A stretch of DNA of 64,000 nt, from NCBI RefSeq assembly GCF_900141935.1, contig NZ_FQYX01000003.1, positions 124,001 through 188,000 of the forward strand, in the 5' to 3' direction. The notes below the pieces were generated by a model. The model saw nothing but the letters and a program-made list of their open reading frames with translations. It ran no database searches and had not been told where the DNA came from. The DNA is from Arenibacter nanhaiticus. GTDB lineage: Bacteria > Bacteroidota > Bacteroidia > Flavobacteriales > Flavobacteriaceae. Below, piece by piece: positions 19,528 to 28,953 of the stretch; the first letter of the stretch is position 1, and the number at the start of each line of letters is the position of its first letter. The position numbers and the translations under genes are program-made.

Positions 19528-20565
19528 ATGAAACGATTGCACATAATTTTTGTAGGAAGCTTATTTTTTGGAATGCTATCCTGTGGTTCTAAAAATGAGG
19601 CAGAAATTACTTCTGATAAATCCGTTTTGGAGCGTGCTGAAATCCCTTACTTGAAAGGCGAGAGTCGTCAGATATTCGAACCAAAACCTTCAGAAGACTT
19701 TGATGAAAACAAGTGGTTTACCAATGACCATTGTTTTGTAGTCGATAAAGATGGAATGCTTCATTGGTTCGGAATAAATAATCCCTTTCCTCCCAAAGGA
19801 AAGGAATTGTATAGATACCATCCCTATCTAGGGCATTTAACTTCAGATAGTGCCACCGAAAATTGGAGGCGAGAACCATTTGCTATTAATGAAATAGAAG
19901 GAACTGAGTACATAGGTGCTCCGTTTGTAATTTGGCATGAAGAAACAGAACGTTGGGCCATGGTGGTAGAGCAATGGCGAGAAAAAAGGCAGCTAGAGGT
20001 GTATTGGTCTGATGATTTGGTGGATTGGGAAAACAATAAACAAGCTATTTTACCTAACAAATTATGGGTAGGTACCAGAGATCCGCATATAATGAAAGGG
20101 AATGATGGAAAGTATTGGATCCATGTCGTGGCAACCGGAAATAAAGGAGCTAAGCAGTCTCAGGTATTACGTATAAGAACCAAAGATTTTATCACTTTTG
20201 AAGACCCTGAAACCATTCTTGGTATCAATGATAATAACTGGGCAACCCTGATAGAATCGCCATTTCTTATAGAAAGAAACGGCTTATACTACCTTTTCTT
20301 TACCTATGCCCACAGACGGTATGCGGAAACAATTGTAGTGGTTTCAGAGGACCCAGACTATTTTGATTATGAGAAAAATACCTTGACCACTTTGTTTGGG
20401 CATGCAGCTGAAATAGTGAGCTATAAAGGGAAAGAGTACATTACTTCTTGCGGGCCTGAAGATGCCCAATATTTAAATAATCACGGTGTTACTATGGCAG
20501 AGCTGGGGTGGTTAAGACAACCTGAAAAGCCTAAAGAATCGAAGATAACACAAAAGAATAATTAA
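19528..20565 (+). CDS. Five-bladed propeller glycosidase-like lipoprotein (GH43/GH32-like)
   Basis: A 345-residue lipoprotein (LSC with Cys19). Propeller-type repeats carry what looks like a complete acidic triad: Asp67 in TNDH, Asp185 in GTRDPHI and Glu243 in IESPFL. That is the order expected for clan GH-F/GH-J enzymes (GH43, GH32 and relatives), which act on arabinosides, xylosides or fructosides. The protein shares the NDH…RD…ESPF layout with the gene at 24188, so the two are paralogues in one operon. I cannot place it in a numbered family with confidence. Substrates such as terminal pentofuranosides would suit the neighbouring GH172 enzymes. Confidence 0.72.
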   Translation: MKRLHIIFVGSLFFGMLSCGSKNEAEITSDKSVLERAEIPYLKGESRQIFEPKPSEDFDENKWFTNDHCFVVDKDGMLHWFGINNPFPPKGKELYRYHPYLGHLTSDSATENWRREPFAINEIEGTEYIGAPFVIWHEETERWAMVVEQWREKRQLEVYWSDDLVDWENNKQAILPNKLWVGTRDPHIMKGNDGKYWIHVVATGNKGAKQSQVLRIRTKDFITFEDPETILGINDNNWATLIESPFLIERNGLYYLFFTYAHRRYAETIVVVSEDPDYFDYEKNTLTTLFGHAAEIVSYKGKEYITSCGPEDAQYLNNHGVTMAELGWLRQPEKPKESKITQKNN

Positions 20566-20607
20566 TAACAAAAAATATAGCGCGAAATAGCTTAAGGAGT
20601 TTATTAT

Positions 20608-23226
20608 ATGAATAAGTCAAAAATTATAGTCTTTATTTTGTTTTTGGGATTACACTTAGTAAGTGCTCAATCAAAAAAACAAAACTTATCTCTGACAGGG
20701 GAACAAAAGTTAGAGTATATAGGTATGCCTGTCGGTGGGATTGCAGCCGGACAGGTATATTTAGGAGGAGATGGCCAATTGTGGTACTGGGATATATTTA
20801 ATATTGCTAAAATAACGTCTGGAAATGAAGGTGGACATCGTTATTATTTAAATCCATTGGTACAGGAAAATAACTTTGAGAATGGATTTGGGATTACAAT
20901 CAATAGCGAGGGATTTGAGTATAAAAGGCCGCTGAATAAGTCCGGGTTTTCCGATATAACTTTTCAAGGGGAATACCCGGTAGGAAAGGTTACTTACAGG
21001 GATCCACAATTACCGATAAAAGTGGAGCTAAATGCCTATACGCCATTTATTCCGACAGACGCCGATAATTCCGGGTTACCCGTGGTTGTTATGGAATATA
21101 CGGTAACCAATGAGTCGAAAACCGAGATGGATGTTGCCTTAAGTGGCTGGTTGCAGAATACAGCGGCTTACTGGAGCGGCCAAAACCAAGTGTTAAAGGG
21201 GCAGCACCAGAATAGGATAATAAATAGGGGGAAATACACAAGATTGGTATGTGAGAATATTGATATGGAGTCTGATCAATACCCAGATGCCGGTAATATG
21301 AGTTTGACACTCCTTGGAGAAGGTATTGGAAATGCCGGTGCTATAAAGGATAAAGGAACACTAATATATGAGGTGTTAAAAGAAAACACCGACGCTACCT
21401 CGGCCATAGGAGAAAAACTAGTAGGTAGCGTATCTTCTAAGGTGCTTTTGAAACCTGGGGAGCAAAAGACATTTACCTTCCATTTAAGCTGGTACTTTCC
21501 CAATGTTCATCTATGGGATGGGGGACATCATTGGAACAATAAGGAAGATTTAAGACATTATTACAGTAGTCAATTTGAAGATGCGGCTGCGGTATCTGAA
21601 TATTTGATGGAGAAGCCAGAACTTATAGAAAATACCAAAATTTGGAATAAAACATGGTATAATTCTAGTTTGCCCAAATGGTTCCTGGATAGAACATTTG
21701 TCAATGTAAGTACCTTGGCGACGACTGCTTCTGTTAGGTTTGACGATCTTAAGGATCGAAAAGAAAACGAGGGTAGGTTCTATACCTATGAAGGAGTTTA
21801 TTTGGGAGAAGGGACTTGTACCCATGTATTTCATTACGAACAGGCCTTAGGACGTGTTTTTCCAGATTTAGCACAGCATTTGCGGGAACAAGTTGATTTG
21901 GGCTTGTCTTTTCAGGACAATGGAATTATATCCTATAGGGGAGAGTTTAGTGGCTTAGGGCGTCATGATGGTCGTGGTTTTGCCATCGATGGTCATGCAG
22001 GAACCGTAATGAGAATTTATAGGGAGCACCTTATGTCTTCTGACAGTGAGTTTTTGAAAAGAAACTGGAAAAAGATTAAAAAATCTATTCAGGTGATGAT
22101 CGACCAGGATATGGAGAAGACCGGAAAAGCCGACGGTATTTTGGAAGGCCCACAATACAATACTTTAGATAGAACTTGGTATGGTAAAATAAGCTGGATT
22201 AGCAGTTTGTACGCAGCCTCCTTAAAGGCAGGAAAAGAAATGGCTTTAGAAATGGGAGACAAAAGCTTTGCTAAGACATGCGATAAAATAGCTAAAAGAA
22301 GTTTTAAAAATATCTCAAATGAATTGTTTAATGGAGAATATTTTATTCAAAAAAATGATCCCGATCACCCAGAGGCTCCCAATACCAATGTGGGGTGTCA
22401 TATAGATCAATTATTGGGGCAGTACTGGAGTTCTCAATTAGATTTGGGACATATTGTAGATCCGGAAAAATCGAAAAAAGCCTTAGCCTCTATTCTTAAA
22501 TATAATTTTGTAGACCATTACGGAGATTATCTTAAAAATGCGGATATCCCAGTAAAACGATATTATGCAGATAAGGACGAAGCAGGGGTAATTATGGCGA
22601 CATTTCCAAAAGGCGGTACCGATATCGCCCCTGGGGTCATAGAAAATGAATGGGAGAAACTGGTTATCGGTTATTTTAGTGAAATATGGACCGGACAGGA
22701 ACACCAGTTAGCCGCAACCCTTATTTCCGAAGGTATGGTAGCGGAAGGCCTAAAAGTAGAAAAGGCGCTCCACGACCGGTACACTAGTCAAAGAAGAAAT
22801 CCATATAACGAAATAGAATACGGGAATCATTACACTAGGGCCATGAGTGGATATGCACCGTTTATAGCAGCTTCGGGCTTTACATATCACGGACCAAAGG
22901 GAATTATCGGTTTTGCACCGAAGATGAGCGCAGAAAACTTTAAATCGGCCTTTATTACCGCAGAGGGTTGGGGGAGTTTTAGTCAACAAATAGCAGCGTC
23001 TTCCCAAGAAGTAGCATTAATTTTGAATTACGGGAAAGTAAACCTGAGCCAATTGCAGCTCGAACTTCCTAAAGGGAAAAAGCTTTCCAAGCTTCAAATT
23101 ACATTGAATGGGGAGCCTCTTGGAGTCGTTGAATCTAAATTGGAAGATACCAAATTAAACATTCGTACAGGCACCAGAACCCTGAAAAAAGGAGATGTTT
23201 TAAAAGCAATTTTAACCTTAAAGTAA
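20608..23226 (+). CDS. GH116 family glycoside hydrolase (GBA2-like)
   Basis: The 872-residue exported protein (signal peptide …LHLVSAQ) begins with the GBA2-type N-domain motif GMPVGGIAAGQVYLGGDGQLWYWDIFN. The C-terminal (alpha/alpha)6 catalytic domain has YEGVYLGEGTCTHVFHYEQALGRVFPDL and GPQYNTLDRTWYG; the Asp in the latter fits the acid/base position of GH116 and a Glu upstream would be the nucleophile. Known members are beta-glucosidases, beta-xylosidases, N-acetylglucosaminidases and glucosylceramidases. It lies mid-operon between two smaller hydrolase genes. Exact specificity is not evident, but a beta-linked glucose or xylose unit in the target glycan is implied. Confidence 0.87.
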   Translation: MNKSKIIVFILFLGLHLVSAQSKKQNLSLTGEQKLEYIGMPVGGIAAGQVYLGGDGQLWYWDIFNIAKITSGNEGGHRYYLNPLVQENNFENGFGITINSEGFEYKRPLNKSGFSDITFQGEYPVGKVTYRDPQLPIKVELNAYTPFIPTDADNSGLPVVVMEYTVTNESKTEMDVALSGWLQNTAAYWSGQNQVLKGQHQNRIINRGKYTRLVCENIDMESDQYPDAGNMSLTLLGEGIGNAGAIKDKGTLIYEVLKENTDATSAIGEKLVGSVSSKVLLKPGEQKTFTFHLSWYFPNVHLWDGGHHWNNKEDLRHYYSSQFEDAAAVSEYLMEKPELIENTKIWNKTWYNSSLPKWFLDRTFVNVSTLATTASVRFDDLKDRKENEGRFYTYEGVYLGEGTCTHVFHYEQALGRVFPDLAQHLREQVDLGLSFQDNGIISYRGEFSGLGRHDGRGFAIDGHAGTVMRIYREHLMSSDSEFLKRNWKKIKKSIQVMIDQDMEKTGKADGILEGPQYNTLDRTWYGKISWISSLYAASLKAGKEMALEMGDKSFAKTCDKIAKRSFKNISNELFNGEYFIQKNDPDHPEAPNTNVGCHIDQLLGQYWSSQLDLGHIVDPEKSKKALASILKYNFVDHYGDYLKNADIPVKRYYADKDEAGVIMATFPKGGTDIAPGVIENEWEKLVIGYFSEIWTGQEHQLAATLISEGMVAEGLKVEKALHDRYTSQRRNPYNEIEYGNHYTRAMSGYAPFIAASGFTYHGPKGIIGFAPKMSAENFKSAFITAEGWGSFSQQIAASSQEVALILNYGKVNLSQLQLELPKGKKLSKLQITLNGEPLGVVESKLEDTKLNIRTGTRTLKKGDVLKAILTLK

Positions 23227-23235
23227 GAAATTAGT

Positions 23236-24165
23236 ATGATCAATAGATCTAGAATGGTTTTGGCAATACTCGGGGGTGTAGGGATATTATTTAATCTGTC
23301 TTGTTCCACTACCAAAAAGTTAATAGGAAATAAAGTAGAACCTATGGCCAAACACGTTATTTTGGTCGGGGCCGATGGGTTAGGCGCCTATGCTTTTGAA
23401 AAGGCCGAAATACCGAACCTGAGGAAAATGATGAGCGAAGGCGTATATTCTTTAAAAGCCAGAGCCGTATTGCCTTCTTCCAGTGCAGTGAATTGGGCCT
23501 CTATGATTATGGGATCGGGACCAGAACTACATGGGTTTACGGAATGGGGAAGTAAAACACCTGAGCTGCCCTCTGCCGTACTGGGAAAAAGCGGGCTATA
23601 TCCAACTATTTTCAGTGTTATAGACCAACAAATGCCTGAGGCAAAAATGGGAGTATCCTATAGTTGGTCGGGAATAAGGTATCTTTTTGAAAAAAACTTG
23701 GTAGATCTTAATAGTAAAGGAGAAACAGAAGAAGAAACGATGCAGAAGGGGATTGATTTTATCATAGAAGAAAAACCGGCCTTTACCTTTATTCATTTGG
23801 ATGAACCGGATCATACAGGGCATGCCATTGGGCACGATACCCCAGAATATTACAGTGCGGTAGCTCGTGTAGATAAGCTGGTAGGTAACCTTATAGAGGC
23901 TTTGGAAAAGGAAAACTTACTACAGGAGACCATTATTATTTTTACGGCAGATCATGGCGGGATAAACACTGGCCACGGGGGAAAGACCCTAGCGGAAACC
24001 CAGATCCCTTGGATTGCCTATGGCAAGAAGATATTGGGTAAAGGCGAACTAAAGAATACGATTGTGACATATGATACGGCAACTACTATTGCATATCTAT
24101 TAGGGTTAAAAGTCCCAGAATCATGGCGTGGAAAGCCGGTAAAAGAAATTGTAAATCTTAATTAA
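23236..24165 (+). CDS. Alkaline phosphatase superfamily lipoprotein, nucleotide pyrophosphatase/phosphodiesterase-like
   Basis: A 309-residue lipoprotein (FNLSC with Cys23). The alkaline-phosphatase-superfamily metal sites are all visible: VGADGLGA, the nucleophile region LPSSSAVNWASMIMG, DEPDHTGHAIGHDTPEYY and TADHGGINTGHGG. Such enzymes cleave phosphodiesters or phosphomonoesters outside the inner membrane. There is no CxPSR motif, so it is not a sulfatase. A phosphodiesterase in the middle of a glycosidase operon suggests the target glycan carries phosphate-linked groups. The gene starts 10 bases after GH116. Confidence 0.87.
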   Translation: MINRSRMVLAILGGVGILFNLSCSTTKKLIGNKVEPMAKHVILVGADGLGAYAFEKAEIPNLRKMMSEGVYSLKARAVLPSSSAVNWASMIMGSGPELHGFTEWGSKTPELPSAVLGKSGLYPTIFSVIDQQMPEAKMGVSYSWSGIRYLFEKNLVDLNSKGETEEETMQKGIDFIIEEKPAFTFIHLDEPDHTGHAIGHDTPEYYSAVARVDKLVGNLIEALEKENLLQETIIIFTADHGGINTGHGGKTLAETQIPWIAYGKKILGKGELKNTIVTYDTATTIAYLLGLKVPESWRGKPVKEIVNLN

Positions 24166-24187
24166 TAATACGAAACAAAGAAATTTT

Positions 24188-25186
24188 ATGAAAAAAGTTA
24201 TTTTGAAAATAACAGGAGCCTTAATGATTGCGGGTGGTGCGTTGGTGCCTATAGGATGCAAACAGCATGTTAAAGAGGTCGTAGAACCGGCAGAAGCCGC
24301 CATCAAGGTACAGACGCCAATAATTTCAGGGGAATGGGAACATATTTTTAACCCCAATGATACCCGATCGGAAATAGATACGACTTGGTACACCAATGAC
24401 CACGCCTTTGCTAAAGGACCAGACGGGAAATGGCACGCTTACGGGATTATTGGTCATAAACCCATAAACCCTTGGACTGGGGAGAATAAACTGTTTCATA
24501 TTTCTGCAGATAGTATCTCGCAATTAAAATGGGAGGACCACGATTATGCCCTTAAGGTAAAGCCGGGCGTGGAACGTGTGCTTTGGGCACCCCATATTTT
24601 TCAGGAAAACGGGAAAAATTATATGTTTTATAATATAGGAAATTTACAGGAAAAAGCGCCGTACTATGCCAGTTGGGGACAGTTGTGTTTGGCAGAATCC
24701 GATGATATGTTCAATTGGAAAAGACATGAATTGAATCCGTTGTTCAGTGATCCAGGCCATGCCAGAGACTCCTTTGTTTTTAAAGATAACGGCATGTATT
24801 ACTTTTATTACACCCGTACCTTTAACGAAGTAGATATTCGTTCTTGTGTGGCGGTGCGTACCAGTCCAGACTTGAAACATTGGAGCGGCCCCAAAATTGT
24901 ACATACACAGCCCTATCTAGCCGATTGGGCAGGGGATGCGGAAAGTCCCTTCATAGTGAAAAAAGATGGATTGTACTATCTATTCGTCTGCCGCGCACTT
25001 ACCGATTATAATGAAACACACGTATATTGGTCTAAAGACCCTTTAAACTTTCCTATAGAGAACTTAGTCACCTCTCTACCTTTGCATGCCCCTGAGGTTA
25101 TTAAAGTAAGTGAAGACGAATGGTATATTTCCAATACCGGTTGGGATAAGGAAGGACTGTATTTGGCTAAACTAGAATGGAAATAA
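24188..25186 (+). CDS. Five-bladed propeller glycosidase-like lipoprotein, paralogue of the 19528 gene
   Basis: A 332-residue lipoprotein (VPIGC with Cys24). It has the same acidic layout as the gene at 19528: Asp71 in YTNDHAF, Asp194 in ARDSF and Glu252 in AESPFIV, plus aromatic blade motifs such as YFYYTR and GLYYLFVCR. This supports a GH43/GH32-like retaining or inverting hydrolase on the cell surface or in the periplasm. It is the last gene of the fucP operon and is followed by a strong terminator. The pair may divide work on two linkages of the same sugar. Family number and substrate are not decided. Confidence 0.74.
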   Translation: MKKVILKITGALMIAGGALVPIGCKQHVKEVVEPAEAAIKVQTPIISGEWEHIFNPNDTRSEIDTTWYTNDHAFAKGPDGKWHAYGIIGHKPINPWTGENKLFHISADSISQLKWEDHDYALKVKPGVERVLWAPHIFQENGKNYMFYNIGNLQEKAPYYASWGQLCLAESDDMFNWKRHELNPLFSDPGHARDSFVFKDNGMYYFYYTRTFNEVDIRSCVAVRTSPDLKHWSGPKIVHTQPYLADWAGDAESPFIVKKDGLYYLFVCRALTDYNETHVYWSKDPLNFPIENLVTSLPLHAPEVIKVSEDEWYISNTGWDKEGLYLAKLEWK

Positions 25187-25250
25187 TCGATGGCCTTGCC
25201 CTAAGAAGTTAATGATCTATTTCTTCTTTGTGAACCTTCTTAAATTTGCA

Positions 25251-25288
25251 AACCCCCAGTGAAAGGTACACTTTTACCGGGGGTTTTT
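25251..25288 (+). terminator. Rho-independent terminator of the fucP operon
   Basis: AACCCCC (25251-25257) pairs with GGGGGTT (25279-25285), continued inside by GTGAAAG/CTTTTAC with one mismatch, and followed by five T. It lies 64 bases after the last stop codon. Confidence 0.92.
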
Positions 25289-25506
25289 ACATTGTTGAAA
25301 AGTGGTTTAATCTTAAAATACGACCAATAGGAGGTGTTGTATAAACGACCTATATAAGAACTCCTTGTCCCTTGTAAATCATTTGTTAGAACTTCTCTAT
25401 ACGCTTGTAAAGGTTGTTTTGTTAAGACTGCTTATAATTGTATCATACTTAAAAATTAAGTTTTTTTTAAGATAACTTTAAATTGAATTATAATTTCTTT
25501 ATATTA

Positions 25507-25522
25507 GCTAAATCGAATTAGT
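25507..25522. promoter_or_regulatory. LacI-type operator 1 upstream of susC
   Basis: GCTAAATCGAATTAGT matches the downstream copy at 25575 in all but the last base. It overlaps a -7-like TATATTAG. Two sites spaced 68 bases could allow looping by a tetrameric repressor. Confidence 0.76.
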
Positions 25523-25574
25523 CAAGCATTTGAAAACCGGATTGTACATTCAAGCATAAATTTTTTAAATTCAA

Positions 25575-25590
25575 GCTAAATCGAATTAGC
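25575..25590. promoter_or_regulatory. LacI-type operator 2 upstream of susC
   Basis: GCTAAATCGAATTAGC has a central CG, as LacI-family sites usually do, and palindromic GCTAA/TTAGC ends. It is the best-matching copy to the derived consensus. Confidence 0.76.
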
Positions 25591-25759
25591 AATCTGTAGT
25601 TGAAATATATTACAGGTGCAGTATAAATGAACAAGCGCATAGAAATTACTAATCGATAAAACCCCTTTGATATGAAGTAGTGTAATCAAAAAAATGAATC
25701 GACAAACTTAACCAGTTTGTGAAAACAAAAGACTATCAACCAATAATCAAATTTTAATT

Positions 25760-28700
25760 ATGATGAAAAAACCTTGCTTACATGAGAGTTTACTTTTCAT
25801 ATGTAACAAAGCAATTAAAAAATCGGCTTATCTGGCGGTAATTGCATCCATGTGCAGTGTAAACGCACATGCAGAAAACAAGCTGCTTGAAAGCAGCCCA
25901 ATATTCCTTAAGACTTATAATCTTGTTAACAATATCCAAAACGGAACTATTCGAGGAAAAATCACCGATGAAAACGGTTTGCCCTTGTCTGGTGCCAATG
26001 TTATGGTGTCTGGTACTAATATAGGTGTTGTTGCCGATTTTGACGGAAATTACAGTATAAAAGCCAATAAGGGCGATGTTTTGGAGTTTTCTTATTTGGG
26101 GATGAAGAAGAAATCTATTACTGTTGGAGAATCTAATACCCTCAATGTAGTTCTTGAAGAGGATAGCAATGCTTTAGATGAAGTAGTAGTAGTAGGTTTT
26201 GGAACAAAATCCAGAGCTACTTTGGCGGGCGCCGTAGAGGTGGTTACTGCCGAGGTATTGGAATCTAAAGCAGCACCAAATACCTTGTCGGCCATTCAGG
26301 GAGTAATTCCAGGGGTTACTATTACCAGATCTAGTGGTCAGCCAGGACGATCAGGTTTTAACATTAATGTTAGAGGAATATCCTCTGTGAATGGAGGAAA
26401 TTCCCCCTTAATATTAATAGATGGTAACCCAAGTGAGGATTTGGATATTCTAAACCCTCATGATATCGAAAATATCTCCGTTCTTAAAGATGCTGCAGCT
26501 GCTATATATGGATCTAGGGCTGCAGGTGGAGTTATCTTGGTAACGACAAAATCTGGAAGACAAGGCAAACAAATTGTAAAGTTTTCGGCGAATACCGCTT
26601 TTTCAGAGCCGTTAAACAAAGTGCAATATCCAACCTTGTTGCAATACGCCAAGATGAACCAAGAGGCGGACATTGCTAACGGAACAGCTCCTTTTTGGGA
26701 TGATGCAAGGATTCAAAAAATCATTGATGGTGCTCCGCCTGAAAGATTTGAAGGTTTTCCAGAGTTCCAATTCTATGAGGGGGTTGATATGTTCGAAGAA
26801 TTATATGGAACCGGTTTTAGACAAGACTATAATTTAAGTGTTAGTGGTGGTTCTGAAAAAAACAACTACTATTTTTCCTTAGGCTACAATAAGGACGACG
26901 GAATGATCGATCAGGCTCCAGACCAGGCCGAAAGATTTAATATAAGGATGAATTATGATTACCAACTTTTGGATAACCTAAACTTGAATGCAAAATTGAG
27001 TTACGATAGGTTAAAAACTAAAGAGATCTATAATCTTGGGCGTTCGATAAGTGGATTATCGAATTATCCGCTTTTCTTTCCCGTAAAGACCCCCGAAGGA
27101 AATTGGTTTAGCCAATGGGGTTATGCCAACCCAATTGCTTTGGCAAGAGCAGGGGACCCGCGCGAAAGATGGACCAATAGAGTTTCTCCGAATTTAAAAT
27201 TGGATTGGGATATTTTTGAAGACCTTACTTTTACTGCCCAGGCCGGGTTAACGTTCGAAACTTACGACTCTAGGTTGATTAAAAAGCAAATTCCTTATTA
27301 TTTCTGGGATGATAAATTTGCTTATTACGAATATCAAACCGATCCAAGTAATGCCAATTACGCTTTTACTAAAACAAACCAAAGGAACTATTCGGTTTAT
27401 TTACAGTACGACCATATTTTTAATGAGGATCATAATGTGAGTGCTATGGCAGGTGCTGTACATGAAGAATATGATTATGATTGGTTTAGTGCCTATAGGG
27501 ATAATTTTATTTCTGATAAGCTATTTACTTTGAATTTAGGAAGTACGGATAATATGTCTAACTCTGGAGGAGGAAATCACTATGCCTTGGAATCGCTTAT
27601 TTCGCGTATTGGGTATACCTATAAAAACAAATATATTTTTGAGGCAAACCTAAGATACGATGGATCTTCAAAATTTGCCGAAGCCCAACGCTGGAAGTTG
27701 TTTAAAGGGGCTTCTGTGGCATGGCGACTTTCTGAGGAAGGTTTTATTAATAACACGGGCTTGTTCGATAATTTAAAACTCCGAGCATCCTATGGTGAAT
27801 TAGGGAACCAGGCAGGTATTGGCTTGTATGATTATGTGCAGAATATTAATATTGGAGGGCAATACCCATTTGGAGATGTGCAAAAAGCACAATCTGCTAG
27901 ACTTGCCGGGATGGTGTCTACTTCTAGAACTTGGGAAACATTGATTTCAAGAAATCTAGGTTTAGATATGGCCGTTCTTGATAATAGGTTAGATCTTTCT
28001 TTTGATTATTACTACAAGACCAATAAGAATATGTTGTTAGGGGTAACCTTACCTTCTGTTTTGGGGGCTTCGCCACCGGCAGGTAATAATGGTGAGTTAG
28101 ATTCTTGGGGCTGGGAGTTAAGTGCTGGTTGGAAGGATAACATTAAAGATTTTAATTACGGCGCAAGAGTGGTGCTGAGTAATAATGATAATAAGGTAGT
28201 GAACCTTGGAGGGTACGATAATTATGGGGTAGGGTATAATGGTGTTAGAGAAGGCTATAGAACCAACCTGTATTATGGGTATGAATTTGACGGTATAATA
28301 CAGGATCAAGCAACCTTGGATGCTTATAAAACACTGGGTGGTGTACCTGGTAATATAGGTATTGGAGACGCAATGTACAAAGATGTAGATGGCAATGGAA
28401 GAATAGATGCGTATAGCGATGAACGAGAAAATGGAGACTTGGTCATTTTAGGAACCTCTGATCCACAGTATAGCTTTGGGATCAATTTAAATGCCGATTA
28501 CAAAGGCTTTGATCTTAGCGCTTTCTTCCAAGGGGTTGGAAAACGTTCGGTATTTAGAGAAGGAACAGCACGAGTGCCCTTTCATCAGCCATGGTATCAC
28601 CCAACCGCCTTATATTACAATAATACATGGGCTCCGGACCGTACCGATGCCAAATACCCTAGGCTATCGCATAGCAATATCAGATATTGGAATTATCAGC

Positions 28701-28942
28701 ATTCCTCTAATAATGAGGAAAACGCAGCCTACATAAGATTGAAGAATGTTCAGTTGGGATACAGCTTGCCACAATCTTTGGTAGATGCAATGTCCTTTAC
28801 AAAAGTTCGAGTATATTTTAGTGGGAACGATTTGTGGGATTACCACACTATGGGTGGCGGATATGATCCAGAGGATAATTCCTATGGGACGAACTATGCC
28901 TTTGCAAAAACGGTTTCATTTGGTATTGATATAACGTTTTAA
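25760..28942 (+). CDS. SusC/RagA TonB-linked outer membrane receptor
   Basis: At 1060 residues it has full SusC length. After a long signal region (ending VNAHA near residue 38) come the carboxypeptidase-like domain (GTIRGKITDENGLPLSGANVMVSGTNIGVVADFDGNYSI), the DEVVVVGFGT motif, the plug (GVIPGVTITRSSGQPG, VLKDAAAAIYGSRAAGGVILVTTKSG) and the beta-barrel ending AKTVSFGIDITF. It forms the oligosaccharide importer with the SusD-like lipoprotein encoded 12 bases downstream. Two operator copies precede it, which ties receptor synthesis to the LacI-type regulator rather than to an HTCS or anti-sigma system. Confidence 0.97.
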   Translation: MMKKPCLHESLLFICNKAIKKSAYLAVIASMCSVNAHAENKLLESSPIFLKTYNLVNNIQNGTIRGKITDENGLPLSGANVMVSGTNIGVVADFDGNYSIKANKGDVLEFSYLGMKKKSITVGESNTLNVVLEEDSNALDEVVVVGFGTKSRATLAGAVEVVTAEVLESKAAPNTLSAIQGVIPGVTITRSSGQPGRSGFNINVRGISSVNGGNSPLILIDGNPSEDLDILNPHDIENISVLKDAAAAIYGSRAAGGVILVTTKSGRQGKQIVKFSANTAFSEPLNKVQYPTLLQYAKMNQEADIANGTAPFWDDARIQKIIDGAPPERFEGFPEFQFYEGVDMFEELYGTGFRQDYNLSVSGGSEKNNYYFSLGYNKDDGMIDQAPDQAERFNIRMNYDYQLLDNLNLNAKLSYDRLKTKEIYNLGRSISGLSNYPLFFPVKTPEGNWFSQWGYANPIALARAGDPRERWTNRVSPNLKLDWDIFEDLTFTAQAGLTFETYDSRLIKKQIPYYFWDDKFAYYEYQTDPSNANYAFTKTNQRNYSVYLQYDHIFNEDHNVSAMAGAVHEEYDYDWFSAYRDNFISDKLFTLNLGSTDNMSNSGGGNHYALESLISRIGYTYKNKYIFEANLRYDGSSKFAEAQRWKLFKGASVAWRLSEEGFINNTGLFDNLKLRASYGELGNQAGIGLYDYVQNINIGGQYPFGDVQKAQSARLAGMVSTSRTWETLISRNLGLDMAVLDNRLDLSFDYYYKTNKNMLLGVTLPSVLGASPPAGNNGELDSWGWELSAGWKDNIKDFNYGARVVLSNNDNKVVNLGGYDNYGVGYNGVREGYRTNLYYGYEFDGIIQDQATLDAYKTLGGVPGNIGIGDAMYKDVDGNGRIDAYSDERENGDLVILGTSDPQYSFGINLNADYKGFDLSAFFQGVGKRSVFREGTARVPFHQPWYHPTALYYNNTWAPDRTDAKYPRLSHSNIRYWNYQHSSNNEENAAYIRLKNVQLGYSLPQSLVDAMSFTKVRVYFSGNDLWDYHTMGGGYDPEDNSYGTNYAFAKTVSFGIDITF

Positions 28943-28953
28943 AATTTAAAAAG

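Larger units (their letters stand above)
25187..25759. other. Intergenic region between the fucP operon and susCD
   Basis: About 570 bases holding the terminator at 25251-25288 and two operator copies at 25507-25522 and 25575-25590, 68 bases apart centre to centre. No coding frame. It must carry the susC promoter; TATATTAG (25500-25507), a one-mismatch -7 box, abuts the first operator. Confidence 0.55.
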
